From Mucilaginibacter sp. SMC90 (lineage in GTDB: Bacteria; Bacteroidota; Bacteroidia; Sphingobacteriales; Sphingobacteriaceae), in the NCBI RefSeq assembly GCF_022811725.1, contig NZ_CP094527.1, forward strand, positions 2,170,001-2,234,000: a DNA stretch of 64,000 nt. The letters run 5' to 3'. The position numbers and the translations under genes are program-made. The notes beneath the pieces were generated by a model. That model was not told where the DNA came from, made no database searches, and worked only from the letters and a program-made list of their open reading frames with translations. Below, in pieces: positions 51,816-61,745 of the stretch; position 1 is the first letter of the stretch, and the number at the start of each line of letters is the position of its first letter.

Positions 51816-54800
51816 TTAATTTGATTTTGCTTGTCTCATTATTTTGTTCCAAAAATTGGTGTATTGAGCGTGTTCTTTTGGTGTTAAGAATATTTTGTTC
51901 GCCATGTCGACGGGACTACCGTCAAATTTTATCGGTTTAACTTCATGAATTTGAAGACCTTTTAATGCATCGGGATTTGCAGCTCTAATTCCTTTATTTG
52001 TTTTATTAGCTAATTTCCTCGCGTTATCGTATTCTGTTCCTTCTATTAATCTAAATGGCCCTTTAGGTTTTGGTCCACCTGATGGATATCCTTCCCAATT
52101 AGATACAGAAAAACTTCCATTCGGATATGCTTCAGTTTTGGTTGCCGCATTTTCACCTGATTTAACAAAGGTACCGAATCCTGATTTTAATTCATTAAAT
52201 GCCGCTGTACTTTCATTAACAACCGATGATTCCTCTTTTAATTCAGTTGCAACAGGTAAGGCTTCGCTTGCAACCATTTGAATCGGAGCCGCCAAAATCA
52301 TAATAGTATTTAAGCCATTTTGAAAATCTTCTGCTTGTTCTTGCGGCGTGAAGTTTGTTCTTCCAAGACTTCTATAGTAGGAAGTATAATTTCCTGGAAT
52401 CGGAACGGTTCTTGCCACAGTTGCTACTGCATCAACGGTTTGATTAAGGCCCATCGCCAGATTGGTTTCAAACCAACCGGTTTTCAGTCCCAATGGGTCT
52501 ACCCCAGAAGCTGGATTATCATCCATACTTGAATAAGGACTTAGGAAAATTGTTTCTTCTGCCTTAGGATCAATTGAATTAAATCTTCCTAACTGAGGAT
52601 CAAGTCCGCGATTTGGTGTCTCACACAATTCCAAGCCAAAGTGCTTTTCTAAATCTATACCTTGGTACTTTTTAGGTTGTTGAACACCATTAGGAACATT
52701 GCTGGAAGGAATAAGATTCATGCACAATCCATAAGGATAATAATGATCTTCTTCCGTAACCTCACTTGTATATTCAGTGATAGCCACATTATCAAACCAC
52801 ACATCTTTACCAATGCTTTGGTTATCGATATAAACCAATATATACCCTGGGTTCACATTCCCATTACAGGTGGTACAAAGGACAACGTTATTGCTGTTAT
52901 TATGTGGTGACAATGTTACCCACCCACCTGTACCATTGTTATTTACCGGCACCTGGATGGTTCCGCTTAGGTTAGGGTCAAGTTGAAATCTTTCATCAAA
53001 CCACAGGTAGTTTAAATGTGCCTTTGGTGCTTCAGGATTATCGTTTACCTCAGAAAGTTGTTGAATGGTTTCCGCAAGATTAGGGTTGCTGAATAATGTA
53101 TTGATGGTTTTTATGTTATCCGGCAACTCAGACATTGGTACACCGGCATAAGTAGCACCGCCAGTAAGCGCACTAAATAGGGATTGTACTATTTCATCGC
53201 CATTAACATTACCCTGGTTTTCATACTCGCCATCATAAAAAGCGTCGGCACTAATCTTGAATTTATCACCTGGAAAAGTTTTTAAGAGTATTGCTGTACC
53301 AACCCTTGTACTTGGGTCTGATGCATTTAGCCTCGCTGCCATACCATCATTGGGATCAATGCTTCCCGGCTTTAAATCGCGTACATTGGGGATATTATCG
53401 AATATCAATTGTTCTACATTGGCCGTTGAAATTTCGTGTCTTGCGAGGTAAGCATAGGACATAGGGTTGGCCGTAACTGTTGAACGGACATTACCCAAAT
53501 GATCCTTTACAAAATAGTCATAAACAAACTTAGTAGGTGTACCGGTTGAGCTACCAGGTACGCTATCAGCGGCTATTGGACGGGCACGGCCTTCGTCATT
53601 TAAGACATATTGCAGTGTGTTGTCTTTATATACAAAATTGCCAATGTAGTCCCAATTCTCTGTTTGCGCTGTTTGTGAGTTATAAACTTTTTTATGAAGC
53701 CTATTGCCCAAAGCGTCATAAGTATAAGTAATAATTCCAGGCGTAGTACCACCTACAGTTACCTTTTCAGGTTTATTTAAGAAGTTGTAAGTGATGGATG
53801 TGATGTATTTATTATCATCTTCGGTTAGGTGACCATTGTTATCGTATTGGTATTCTGTTGCATTTACATTGGTAGATCCATCCTTAAAATCAGGTAAGGA
53901 GGCATTAACGGTACCTGCATCCGCTACATTGATTAACTTATTGCTATTCGGGCTGTATTTGTAGCTCAGGATATCCATTGGAATATTGTTTCCGGCTACC
54001 GGTGCCATCTGGTTCATGGTTAGGATATTACCATTGAAATCATAGGTGATATTAGAGGCTGTAAAATCGGTTGCCTTTCCCCAAGCCGAACCATCCCATT
54101 GCCTTGATTCAGCATGGGTCAATCTATTTAGGTTATCATAACTATAACCGTAGGATCTTCGCGTTCCATTGTGGAGCCTCCATGTAATACCTGCAATATT
54201 TCCATTATAGAATTTGTTCCCAAAACCGATATCGTAATACAATTGTTCCTGAAAGATGGTATCAGTTGTAGTACCATTAGGGTTACGGAAGTTAAGCTGC
54301 TTTAAAAAGCCCCGCATGTTATACTCCTGCAATAGGTAGCCTGCTGTAAATTGTTTAGTTACAGCCCTGCCTAAATGATCATAATCATAGTAAGCAAGCT
54401 CATAATCCAGTCCATTATCAATCTTTTGGGTATGTTTCCATACCCGGTCATTACCACCATCTACACCTAAATTACGCTGAAAAGTGTTTTGCAAAGTAAA
54501 GGTGGGATGCGGGCCGTCGCTGGCGCCTGGAATTGTGTGGGCGTTTAAATTTTGATGTCTTAAAATGTTTTTATAAAGTTCTCCCTGGAAATAATAAATA
54601 TTGCTGCTGATCTCCCTACCACCTGAAAGGTTATCGCTTTGGGTTTGTATCAACCGGCCTTTATCATCATAGTAGTTAACAGAAGACAACCATTTATCTA
54701 CACTGGGGCTATCCGGAATAGGTACCCGGATTTTGGTGCCTGTGGGTAATCCACGAGTAAACGTTGAATAGTTAGACGAGACAACAGTACCATTAGTCGG

Positions 54801-56174
54801 GATGGTTATCCCTGAAAATTGGTTTGCATCAAAACTGAAACCGGGTTGATTGGAATAATCGTCATAATAGTTATAGGTATAAATAGAACAGTACTGAATT
54901 GGTATTGTGGGGTATTGGTTAAATTGATTGTAATTTTTAAGGTAATAGAATAAATTGTTGGTGGCATAAGTCTGTGCGTCGTTGATATAGCCCTGGACGG
55001 TTGTTCTTGGCTCATTGGCATCAAAACCGTAGTAGCCGGTCATCAGCGGCCTGTCCTGTGAATCGTAGATTATAAAATTCCACTTGTATGATGTTCTTAA
55101 AAGGCCATCCTGAGACATCACCAACCTGTCTCTTTTGTCATAGACATAGTATTCGACATCTTTACCGGCTATCTTTTTCTCTACTAAACGGTTGCGTTCG
55201 TCGTAGAAATAAGTATAGCAAAGGTTATTAGAGACATCGGTACTTACCGAATATACTCCACCCATGATATCTACTTGTTGTGTTGCCAGAGGGGGCATTA
55301 CAAATCGAAGATTTCCAAGGTCGTCATAAACATAGTATGTCATGGCGAAACCACCATCACCACCATGATCATCCAATACATAGGATTTTTTCAGGATCAG
55401 GCGGCCAAACTTATCTTTATATTCAGTCGAATATTTTCCGTCTTCATCCGTGGTACGCGTAGTATATAGCGTCCCTGCATTATAATAGCCGCTGGATGTT
55501 GGGATAGCTCCGTTAGCCGCTGTAATATTCCAAAGCCTAACTTCATTTGCACTATTGCTTCCATAGCCTATTATTTCACCACGTCCACTCCCCACCCAAC
55601 TTTTACCCGGTGATCTTTGTTCTGTCACGCGGCTTAGGGGGGAACTTTCATAAATAGTTTGGGTATAAGGTTGTTCATCCACGCTGTCCTGGTTATAAAA
55701 TCCATGTAACTGCGTGCTTACACTGAGTTTCATTTTGCCAGGATTCGCAAGTATTCCTGTTGGCGCTGCAAAAGGCTGGTATTGGTAGGTTTCCCTTCCC
55801 AATGCATCGTAAACATGCGGTACAACGATATCGTTCCCATCAGCGTGTGATCTTTGCCCAACGGTTTGCAAAGGCCTGCCAAGCCCATCGAAATAATCGG
55901 TGGTTACACGATCATAGATACCACCTCCGGGAAGGCTTTGCAAAGGCACATCGGGTGTTACAGTCCTTATATAATTATATTTACCTGAGGCATTGGTCAT
56001 ATTAGTCAAGCCTGGATAGACAGAATCCGACGGAGTGAGTGTGATAGTAGCACCCGTAGGTATATTATTGGCCGGTAAAGAAAGTTGCTGTGCTTGAGTT
56101 TGAACAGCGCATAGCGTCAAAACGGACAACCATGCTGCATTTTTAATTTGTAGGTTCTTTATAAATGATTTCAT
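51816..56174 (-). CDS. Rhs polymorphic toxin with HNH-like nuclease tail (DUF6443 type)
   Basis: 1452 residues with a signal peptide (NAAWLSVLTLCAVQTQAQ) and a DUF6443-like start (YDRVTTDYFDGLGRPLQTVG). Many YD repeats follow (YDALGRETYQYQP; YDKRDRLV; YDYDHLGRAVTKQF). The Rhs core region near residues 1150-1225 shows DHYYPYGL and GLDPQLGRFNSIDPKAE, ending ASGVDPLGL. The variable tail ends with GLQIHEVKPIKFDGSP, DMANKIFLTPKEH: His1410, Asn1426 and His1435 make an HNH-type metal-binding pattern. The repeats build a shell around the toxin; the tail would cut nucleic acid in a rival cell. SUKH immunity follows. It is gene 3 of the operon. Confidence 0.92.
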   Translation of the reverse strand: MKSFIKNLQIKNAAWLSVLTLCAVQTQAQQLSLPANNIPTGATITLTPSDSVYPGLTNMTNASGKYNYIRTVTPDVPLQSLPGGGIYDRVTTDYFDGLGRPLQTVGQRSHADGNDIVVPHVYDALGRETYQYQPFAAPTGILANPGKMKLSVSTQLHGFYNQDSVDEQPYTQTIYESSPLSRVTEQRSPGKSWVGSGRGEIIGYGSNSANEVRLWNITAANGAIPTSSGYYNAGTLYTTRTTDEDGKYSTEYKDKFGRLILKKSYVLDDHGGDGGFAMTYYVYDDLGNLRFVMPPLATQQVDIMGGVYSVSTDVSNNLCYTYFYDERNRLVEKKIAGKDVEYYVYDKRDRLVMSQDGLLRTSYKWNFIIYDSQDRPLMTGYYGFDANEPRTTVQGYINDAQTYATNNLFYYLKNYNQFNQYPTIPIQYCSIYTYNYYDDYSNQPGFSFDANQFSGITIPTNGTVVSSNYSTFTRGLPTGTKIRVPIPDSPSVDKWLSSVNYYDDKGRLIQTQSDNLSGGREISSNIYYFQGELYKNILRHQNLNAHTIPGASDGPHPTFTLQNTFQRNLGVDGGNDRVWKHTQKIDNGLDYELAYYDYDHLGRAVTKQFTAGYLLQEYNMRGFLKQLNFRNPNGTTTDTIFQEQLYYDIGFGNKFYNGNIAGITWRLHNGTRRSYGYSYDNLNRLTHAESRQWDGSAWGKATDFTASNITYDFNGNILTMNQMAPVAGNNIPMDILSYKYSPNSNKLINVADAGTVNASLPDFKDGSTNVNATEYQYDNNGHLTEDDNKYITSITYNFLNKPEKVTVGGTTPGIITYTYDALGNRLHKKVYNSQTAQTENWDYIGNFVYKDNTLQYVLNDEGRARPIAADSVPGSSTGTPTKFVYDYFVKDHLGNVRSTVTANPMSYAYLARHEISTANVEQLIFDNIPNVRDLKPGSIDPNDGMAARLNASDPSTRVGTAILLKTFPGDKFKISADAFYDGEYENQGNVNGDEIVQSLFSALTGGATYAGVPMSELPDNIKTINTLFSNPNLAETIQQLSEVNDNPEAPKAHLNYLWFDERFQLDPNLSGTIQVPVNNNGTGGWVTLSPHNNSNNVVLCTTCNGNVNPGYILVYIDNQSIGKDVWFDNVAITEYTSEVTEEDHYYPYGLCMNLIPSSNVPNGVQQPKKYQGIDLEKHFGLELCETPNRGLDPQLGRFNSIDPKAEETIFLSPYSSMDDNPASGVDPLGLKTGWFETNLAMGLNQTVDAVATVARTVPIPGNYTSYYRSLGRTNFTPQEQAEDFQNGLNTIMILAAPIQMVASEALPVATELKEESSVVNESTAAFNELKSGFGTFVKSGENAATKTEAYPNGSFSVSNWEGYPSGGPKPKGPFRLIEGTEYDNARKLANKTNKGIRAANPDALKGLQIHEVKPIKFDGSPVDMANKIFLTPKEHAQYTNFWNKIMRQAKSN

Positions 56175-56184
56175 GTTGTTTGTT

Positions 56185-59100
56185 TTATTGAGCGCCTTGA
56201 TATTGGTAGGTTGTAGATTTTAAGACATTCCCATCCTTATCTTTTATATTGATAAGCCTGCCCTGACTATCATAGTTATAATAGGTGGCCAAATTGTTTT
56301 GATCCGTCATGGACGTTATTCCTACCAATGGATTGTAAGTAAAGCCACTTACGAAGCCGTTAGGAAAATTTGACCTGATTTGCTGGATGGCATTCCTAAG
56401 TGATTGATCATCCGTGGGATTTAAAATAGTGGACTGAATACCTGGATTTGCCAAAAGATAATTCTTAAGGGAGGTAGAATCAATGTTTTTTAGTTTGGCA
56501 ATAGGAAACCGGTTACCATACCCATATAACATTAACAAAAGCTTGTTTCCCTTACCAATAAGGATTTGTGCATTGCCGTTTATATCATAGTTGGAATAGC
56601 TAACCTCAGCAGTCATCCTTAAATCTTTAGCAAGCACGTCCTGATTAGATGCTATAGTATGACTAACAGAGGCATAGTTATTTATCGATGTTGGATTTTC
56701 CAGGCCATAAATTGTAGAAGGTAAAATCTTTTGGGTATAACCAAGATCATTGGATAGGTATTCAGTAATAGAAGCATGGGTAACGAGGCCATTATTTGTC
56801 GTATAGGTCTCTACAGGATAATTATTGAGATGGTTATCCTGCATGTACCTGAGGGCCTTTGACATTCCCGTCAACCCCGTTGTTGGCGTGACATTGAAAT
56901 CTGAGGAGCGCCAAGTGTAAATTTTTATATCCTCGGAACCAGAACCATAGGTTCCTGTTTGGTAAGGATAATATTTTGTAGCATCCAGATACAAATTATA
57001 TTGCGTTTCCGCAACAGCTTGAGGGCCACTATATATTGTATTGACAGTGCTGTCAAGTCTTATTTTCTCGCTTACATACTTATATGAAATACTCTGTAAT
57101 TGCTCTTGGGTGCTATTCCAGGGTGCAAACGTCTGGGTCATAAACGTTAGGTAAAATGCTTTCCATGCAGAGATAGAACCATTAGGAATAAAGCTGTAAT
57201 AATTATTTACCGTTTTTTGAAGATTTGAACCAGCATCGTAAGACTGGGAATTCAATAATAACCCGTTCCTGTGTTTGTAGCTGGTAACCGGAACGAAAGG
57301 ATAATTAAGCGACAGGTTAGCATCAAAAATACCATAATTATAGATCGTACTGCCACCTTCACCGTTAATACCAATGGTTTCTTTTACATAGCCATAACCA
57401 ACAATATAATCATTGTTTTGACTTACATTATTTACGTCAGAAGTATACACAAATGAGGCAATTGGAACGAATAATGGTACTTCATTAGAAGGCCCCTGTT
57501 GGGGTGATTGGGCATATGCGGCAGCGTTTTCATCAAATATCCAATGGGTAGTATAATCATATCTTGGCTCGAACATTAATGTGCCACTTGACTTGGCAGG
57601 ATCGCTGGGAACAACGTAACTGAAATTTCTCACATTTGACACTTGGGAAAAAGGATCATAATCAGTAATCTTTCTTATTCTCACCCCACCCGCAAGTTTG
57701 TATTTATGCACTATGCCCGAAAAGGTCTTATAATCCAAAGAGCCGCCTAAGCTTTCGGCACAAGTCAGCATGTTCGCTTCTGCACCCGAACAATCAGCTA
57801 CTGCAATCAGGCTATAAGTATGTCCCGCTGCTAACCCGATATTTGTCACCCCTCCATACAGGGTGCTTGCGATAACCTGATTAGTGGTCAGATCTTTTAA
57901 AGTTAAGCTCCTTATATCTCCGGTACAGTTAAATGCATTGCCGGTTGTGGTTAATTGAGTGGTCTGGTTATAATTTATTGTAAAATTTGTAGTCGTTGTT
58001 TCTGTGTTTGGGTTGACATTAGCCGTACAATTGGCATACGCAGTTTTTGTTACTGTAGTAAAGATGGAATCTATTGCCCCATAGTCATTTGATTCGTAGT
58101 CAAATTGTGTGAAGCCTCCTGTAGGATAAGTTATTTTATTCAGTATGCCTTTTTTACAAAGAGCGGTATCGATTGCACGGTTGCCACCAGGAACATAAAA
58201 ATGCATACCATTTGCATCTGATTGAACATAGGTATTTCCCGGAATCAGACTTGAATTGTTGGCTCCGTTATAAAAACCATAGATGTCCTGGGCTTTGGAT
58301 TGATAGGCCGGAATATCTTCCCCATTGTATGAAAGAAGATATTTGTCCGCAATAAGGCCATCCGCGCCTGTAGACCAAACGGAATCCAGTTTTAATCTTT
58401 TTGCTGTATTGTCTGTAGACGTTGAATTATAATAGGATTGTCCAAGATGAAAATTCTTAAAGCTGTTGTTTTGGTTATCAAACACCTCTATGGAAGTAAG
58501 TGCATTTGAATTTGCTATCTCTAATTTTGGTTTGTTATAGGTAAAAGCGACATTACCATTTGGGAACGTAATGTTTGAAATCTTCTTTTCTGTTATAAAT
58601 GCGTAAGTCTCACATGTCCTGTTTTTTGCTAATGGGCTTTGACCTGAGCCGACATCATAAGTCACGCTTTGACCATGATTGTTGATGGTAATATTTTCCG
58701 TGATATAATTAAAAACGAGGCTATCTTTTGTATCAGGATATATTATCTTGGAAACAAACCAAGTACTTGGATTGCTAAATGAACCGGGATCATCACCACA
58801 CCCTTGGGATAAAGTCGTTGAATAATCGTTGAAATAATATTTGACACCAGCATTATCCGTGAGGACAAATAAAAAGCCATCAGTATTGAAGGTATATTCA
58901 ACTTTAATATCTTCATCTGCAATGAATTTATGATCATGCGGCGATAATATAAATTTACCGGATGCGGAGCCGATATTGAAATTAAACTCATCAGGCTGCC
59001 CATCCAATAAATTTTTAGCCGAAGCCTTCATTGTATCTATATTTGAGGCATTACTTGAAGTAGCTGTCCAGGCGACACGAGAAGAATCATTAGCTCCTAC

Positions 59101-59466
59101 ATACCCATGTTCATCCGGCTTTCCCCGGATGGTTCGGGTAATGGTATAGGCTGCATTCAGATTCCATTCAAGTCCTACGTCGCTTGAAAGGTCATTATTT
59201 TTAATGCCCTCCGCATGGTAACTAACGCTTATAGGCAAAGAATGCTTCCCAACCTCCACTGTGTAAATTGGGATACTGATGTTAGGGATGCCGGTGTAAT
59301 AACTTACCGGTATATTGCCGAACTTATTAAACGTTGCCGCGTTCGGTGAAGGAATATTGACATCCAGTTGTGTTGGATTGACGGTCTGATGCGGGTCTTG
59401 GGCATTTACCGAAATCGGTAGAAAAGCCAACCCGATGCAAAAAAGCCTTAGTAAAGTGTGCTTCAT
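56185..59466 (-). CDS. Rhs-type companion protein without toxin tail
   Basis: 1093 residues with a signal peptide (LFCIGLAFLPISVNAQ). It begins PTQLDVNIPSPNAATFNKFG and IPNISIPIYTVEVGKHSLPI, an N-terminal region often seen in Bacteroidota beside DUF6443 Rhs genes. Only a few YD-like repeats occur, at the end: YYNYDSQGRLINIKDKDGN and STTYQYQGAQ, where it stops without a core or toxin. It is 10 bases upstream of the toxin gene. It may form part of the shell, a surface anchor or a chaperone; the role is unknown. Confidence 0.82.
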   Translation of the reverse strand: MKHTLLRLFCIGLAFLPISVNAQDPHQTVNPTQLDVNIPSPNAATFNKFGNIPVSYYTGIPNISIPIYTVEVGKHSLPISVSYHAEGIKNNDLSSDVGLEWNLNAAYTITRTIRGKPDEHGYVGANDSSRVAWTATSSNASNIDTMKASAKNLLDGQPDEFNFNIGSASGKFILSPHDHKFIADEDIKVEYTFNTDGFLFVLTDNAGVKYYFNDYSTTLSQGCGDDPGSFSNPSTWFVSKIIYPDTKDSLVFNYITENITINNHGQSVTYDVGSGQSPLAKNRTCETYAFITEKKISNITFPNGNVAFTYNKPKLEIANSNALTSIEVFDNQNNSFKNFHLGQSYYNSTSTDNTAKRLKLDSVWSTGADGLIADKYLLSYNGEDIPAYQSKAQDIYGFYNGANNSSLIPGNTYVQSDANGMHFYVPGGNRAIDTALCKKGILNKITYPTGGFTQFDYESNDYGAIDSIFTTVTKTAYANCTANVNPNTETTTTNFTINYNQTTQLTTTGNAFNCTGDIRSLTLKDLTTNQVIASTLYGGVTNIGLAAGHTYSLIAVADCSGAEANMLTCAESLGGSLDYKTFSGIVHKYKLAGGVRIRKITDYDPFSQVSNVRNFSYVVPSDPAKSSGTLMFEPRYDYTTHWIFDENAAAYAQSPQQGPSNEVPLFVPIASFVYTSDVNNVSQNNDYIVGYGYVKETIGINGEGGSTIYNYGIFDANLSLNYPFVPVTSYKHRNGLLLNSQSYDAGSNLQKTVNNYYSFIPNGSISAWKAFYLTFMTQTFAPWNSTQEQLQSISYKYVSEKIRLDSTVNTIYSGPQAVAETQYNLYLDATKYYPYQTGTYGSGSEDIKIYTWRSSDFNVTPTTGLTGMSKALRYMQDNHLNNYPVETYTTNNGLVTHASITEYLSNDLGYTQKILPSTIYGLENPTSINNYASVSHTIASNQDVLAKDLRMTAEVSYSNYDINGNAQILIGKGNKLLLMLYGYGNRFPIAKLKNIDSTSLKNYLLANPGIQSTILNPTDDQSLRNAIQQIRSNFPNGFVSGFTYNPLVGITSMTDQNNLATYYNYDSQGRLINIKDKDGNVLKSTTYQYQGAQ

Positions 59467-59510
59467 AGGGACGATAATTGTTTAGGTTTTGATTTTATGT
59501 GAATTGATTT

Positions 59511-61058
59511 TTATTTTTCCCAACCTAATCGGAGTATCCAGGGGCTTCTCTGGCCTTCTTCATGCCAAAGGATATTGTAACCTGCCAAAAAAGTTCCGCT
59601 TAACTTGTTGCTTATCCGGTACCGTTTCATGATGCCGATATAAGCAGTCTGCTGCTGTCCACCAAAGGCTTGTTGTAACGCATTGTCGGAGTTAGAATTG
59701 CTGGGATTATTTATAGATGGGTCGGTGCTTGCGACAAGGTAAGGCCTGTTTGCCGGGATAAAAGCCCTTTCATATCCAACCTGAAAGCTAAAACCGTAAA
59801 TGAAAAGCTGGTCAGCAAAAGCCCTTAAACTGATACCTTCATAACTTAATTTTAAATGTTGCCAGTCCCGGCCAAGACCTGTATTGAGCGCCAGTCCTAC
59901 CCCAAAACTTAATCGTTCCGTTTGTTTATAGCCAATATTTGCACCCAGATTAAGCATGGCCGGTTTAAGCCCATCAACTGTTGCACGGGAAGTCTGAAAG
60001 TTATATTGGGTGGTAATTCGTTGCCAGAATGGTTTACCTTTTTCTTTATTGGGCTTGAAGTCAGGTGCATCTACTTCTTTTAATTTGTCTTTAGCCCCTT
60101 GTACATCAGTAATACCTTGTTTTACCTCATCAGCCTTAGCTTTTAAGGCATCTGCCTTTTGTTTAAGCCCGTTTAATTTGTCGCTGTATTGTTGTATTTG
60201 CTGGCTCATCTGCTGTTGAATCGCACCAAGGTTATCTCCCAATTTCTGTTGGATGGCATCACTTACAGAACTTTTTGTCTGATAGCCTAAACGCTGCAAA
60301 TCTGCCGCTGAAGCATCATTGCCTAAACCTCCAAAGGCATTATTACCGGAACTTGAATTCAGGTATTTATCAAAACCTTCAGTTCCCTGGAGATATTCTA
60401 AAGCTTTTTGTTCGGCTTCATCCGGATCATCGGCGAGTTCCTTATAAGCTTTAATCTTCTCACGTGCGTAATACACATCCTTCTGAATACTTTGCAGGCC
60501 ATTTATATTGTAGCTGCCTGCTAATTGTTTTAAATCGTTTGTATGTTGTTGTATCAACTGGTCGATGTTTGACTGCTCATTGAGCTTCTGTTGCAATGCG
60601 TTAAGCTGATCACTTTGCGGTATTGAAATGCCAACAGCTTTTAGGGATGCTGATGAGGCGCTTAATTTGCCTTCCTGACTTTGAATAAAACGCTGAATTC
60701 CTTTGAGGCTATCAATAATCGTATTATTTCCGACGGTGGGAGGCAGCCTTGAAGTATCCCTTGAAATTGCAGCTATAGAATCGTAAGTAAGGTGTTGCTG
60801 AATGTATTGTTTGTATAAAAAGGAATCCTGCTTGGCGAGCTTGCGCAGCATTTTATCTTCTTTTCGTTGTAAGCGTTTTAATAACTTACGTTGTAAACTA
60901 CCTGTGATATCAACCGTTTTTTCAAGGGTCGAAGCTTTGTGATTAATGTATATAGTTGCATTGTCTATATTTTCCTGAGCCTCCTGAGCGAATAGCTGGC
61001 TATCCGATAAGCAAGTAAACAGAGAATTTATAAGCAAAAAGAGTAAAATTTTACGCAC
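59511..61058 (-). CDS. Exported coiled-coil plus outer-membrane barrel protein, Rhs-linked
   Basis: 515 residues with a signal peptide (ILLFLLINSLFTCLSDSQLF). Residues 30-340 are helical, Gln- and Lys-rich, with likely coiled coils (IQQQMSQQIQQYSDKLNGLK; ALKAKADEVKQGITDVQGAK). From about 355 the pattern becomes amphipathic beta strands ending ILRLGWEK, typical of an outer-membrane barrel. It is the first gene of the Rhs operon, 44 bases before the companion. It is a candidate outer-membrane export or display partner for the Rhs proteins; no assigned family is recognised. Confidence 0.78.
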   Translation of the reverse strand: MRKILLFLLINSLFTCLSDSQLFAQEAQENIDNATIYINHKASTLEKTVDITGSLQRKLLKRLQRKEDKMLRKLAKQDSFLYKQYIQQHLTYDSIAAISRDTSRLPPTVGNNTIIDSLKGIQRFIQSQEGKLSASSASLKAVGISIPQSDQLNALQQKLNEQSNIDQLIQQHTNDLKQLAGSYNINGLQSIQKDVYYAREKIKAYKELADDPDEAEQKALEYLQGTEGFDKYLNSSSGNNAFGGLGNDASAADLQRLGYQTKSSVSDAIQQKLGDNLGAIQQQMSQQIQQYSDKLNGLKQKADALKAKADEVKQGITDVQGAKDKLKEVDAPDFKPNKEKGKPFWQRITTQYNFQTSRATVDGLKPAMLNLGANIGYKQTERLSFGVGLALNTGLGRDWQHLKLSYEGISLRAFADQLFIYGFSFQVGYERAFIPANRPYLVASTDPSINNPSNSNSDNALQQAFGGQQQTAYIGIMKRYRISNKLSGTFLAGYNILWHEEGQRSPWILRLGWEK

Positions 61059-61529
61059 GAAGACCGCAACGTTTATATTTTAGGGAATAGGATTGAAAAA
61101 GCTAGATGGCGTACAGTAGTAGATCAGTAGAGTCAAAATTTACTTTTTTTCGAGAAGTAACCATATATCAATAAGATCATAAAAATTGTTTAATTCCAAT
61201 ATCTTAACTTCTGACTGGTTTATTTTCGAAGAAGGCAAAATTATTTATGCGAAAAGCCAAAAGATGGCCGACTAAAAAACTTTTTTCAAATTATAAATTA
61301 AAAAGAAAACCATTGATTTTCATCTTAATAAGAACAAATGTACATAAGGTGTGCAAATTTTTACGAGGTTTTTCCCGTTTTTAGGATGGGGAAATTTCCC
61401 CTATGTGCCTACTAAAATCCCCCATACTGCTAATAATTATTACAACTTTGCAAAAAAACAAGCACGAAACAATTTCTATGTTTAAAAGCAAAAATATGAT
61501 GCATCTTAATTATTGCAAAGAAATTTAGG
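61059..61529. other. AT-rich intergenic region between the Rhs operon and the XRE operator array
   Basis: No gene seen. For the minus-strand Rhs operon two TAnnTTTG matches exist: TAATTTTG at 61236-61243 and TACATTTG at 61335-61342, both without a good -33 partner. A GGGGAAATTTCCCC palindrome lies at 61388-61401 and may be a further control site or transcript structure. Confidence 0.45.
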
Positions 61530-61706
61530 TTGCATTTTGTAAAGTGAAAGGTTGCATTTTGTAAGATTTCAACTTACATAATGTAAAGAATCATTTTATT
61601 GATAATCAACAGTTTGCAATCACAATTTTACAAATCCAAAAGGATAGTTTACACAATGTAAAATCGGAGTTTACATGATGGTAAAAAAAACTTTACATCA
61701 TGTAAA
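61530..61706 (+). promoter_or_regulatory. Array of at least six TTACATNATGTAA-type operators at 22-bp spacing
   Basis: Cores start at 61530 (TTGCATTTTGTAA), 61552 (TTGCATTTTGTAA), 61574 (TTACATAATGTAA), 61649 (TTACACAATGTAA), 61671 (TTACATGATGGTAA) and 61693 (TTACATCATGTAA). Spacings are 22, 22, 75, 22 and 22. The third and last are perfect dyads. A weaker half site lies near 61627. The array ends about 40 bases before the XRE start, so autoregulation is likely, and it lies between the XRE gene and the divergent Rhs operon. Confidence 0.75.
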
Positions 61707-61745
61707 TCATTCGATATATTTTTACAGCTAAAAACGTTTTGTCCA

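Noticed and set aside
61530..61706. The 22-bp repeats as a CRISPR array or plasmid iteron origin
   Set aside because: There are no unique spacers of regular size, no Cas genes and no Rep gene; the dyad cores and the adjacent XRE gene fit operators better.
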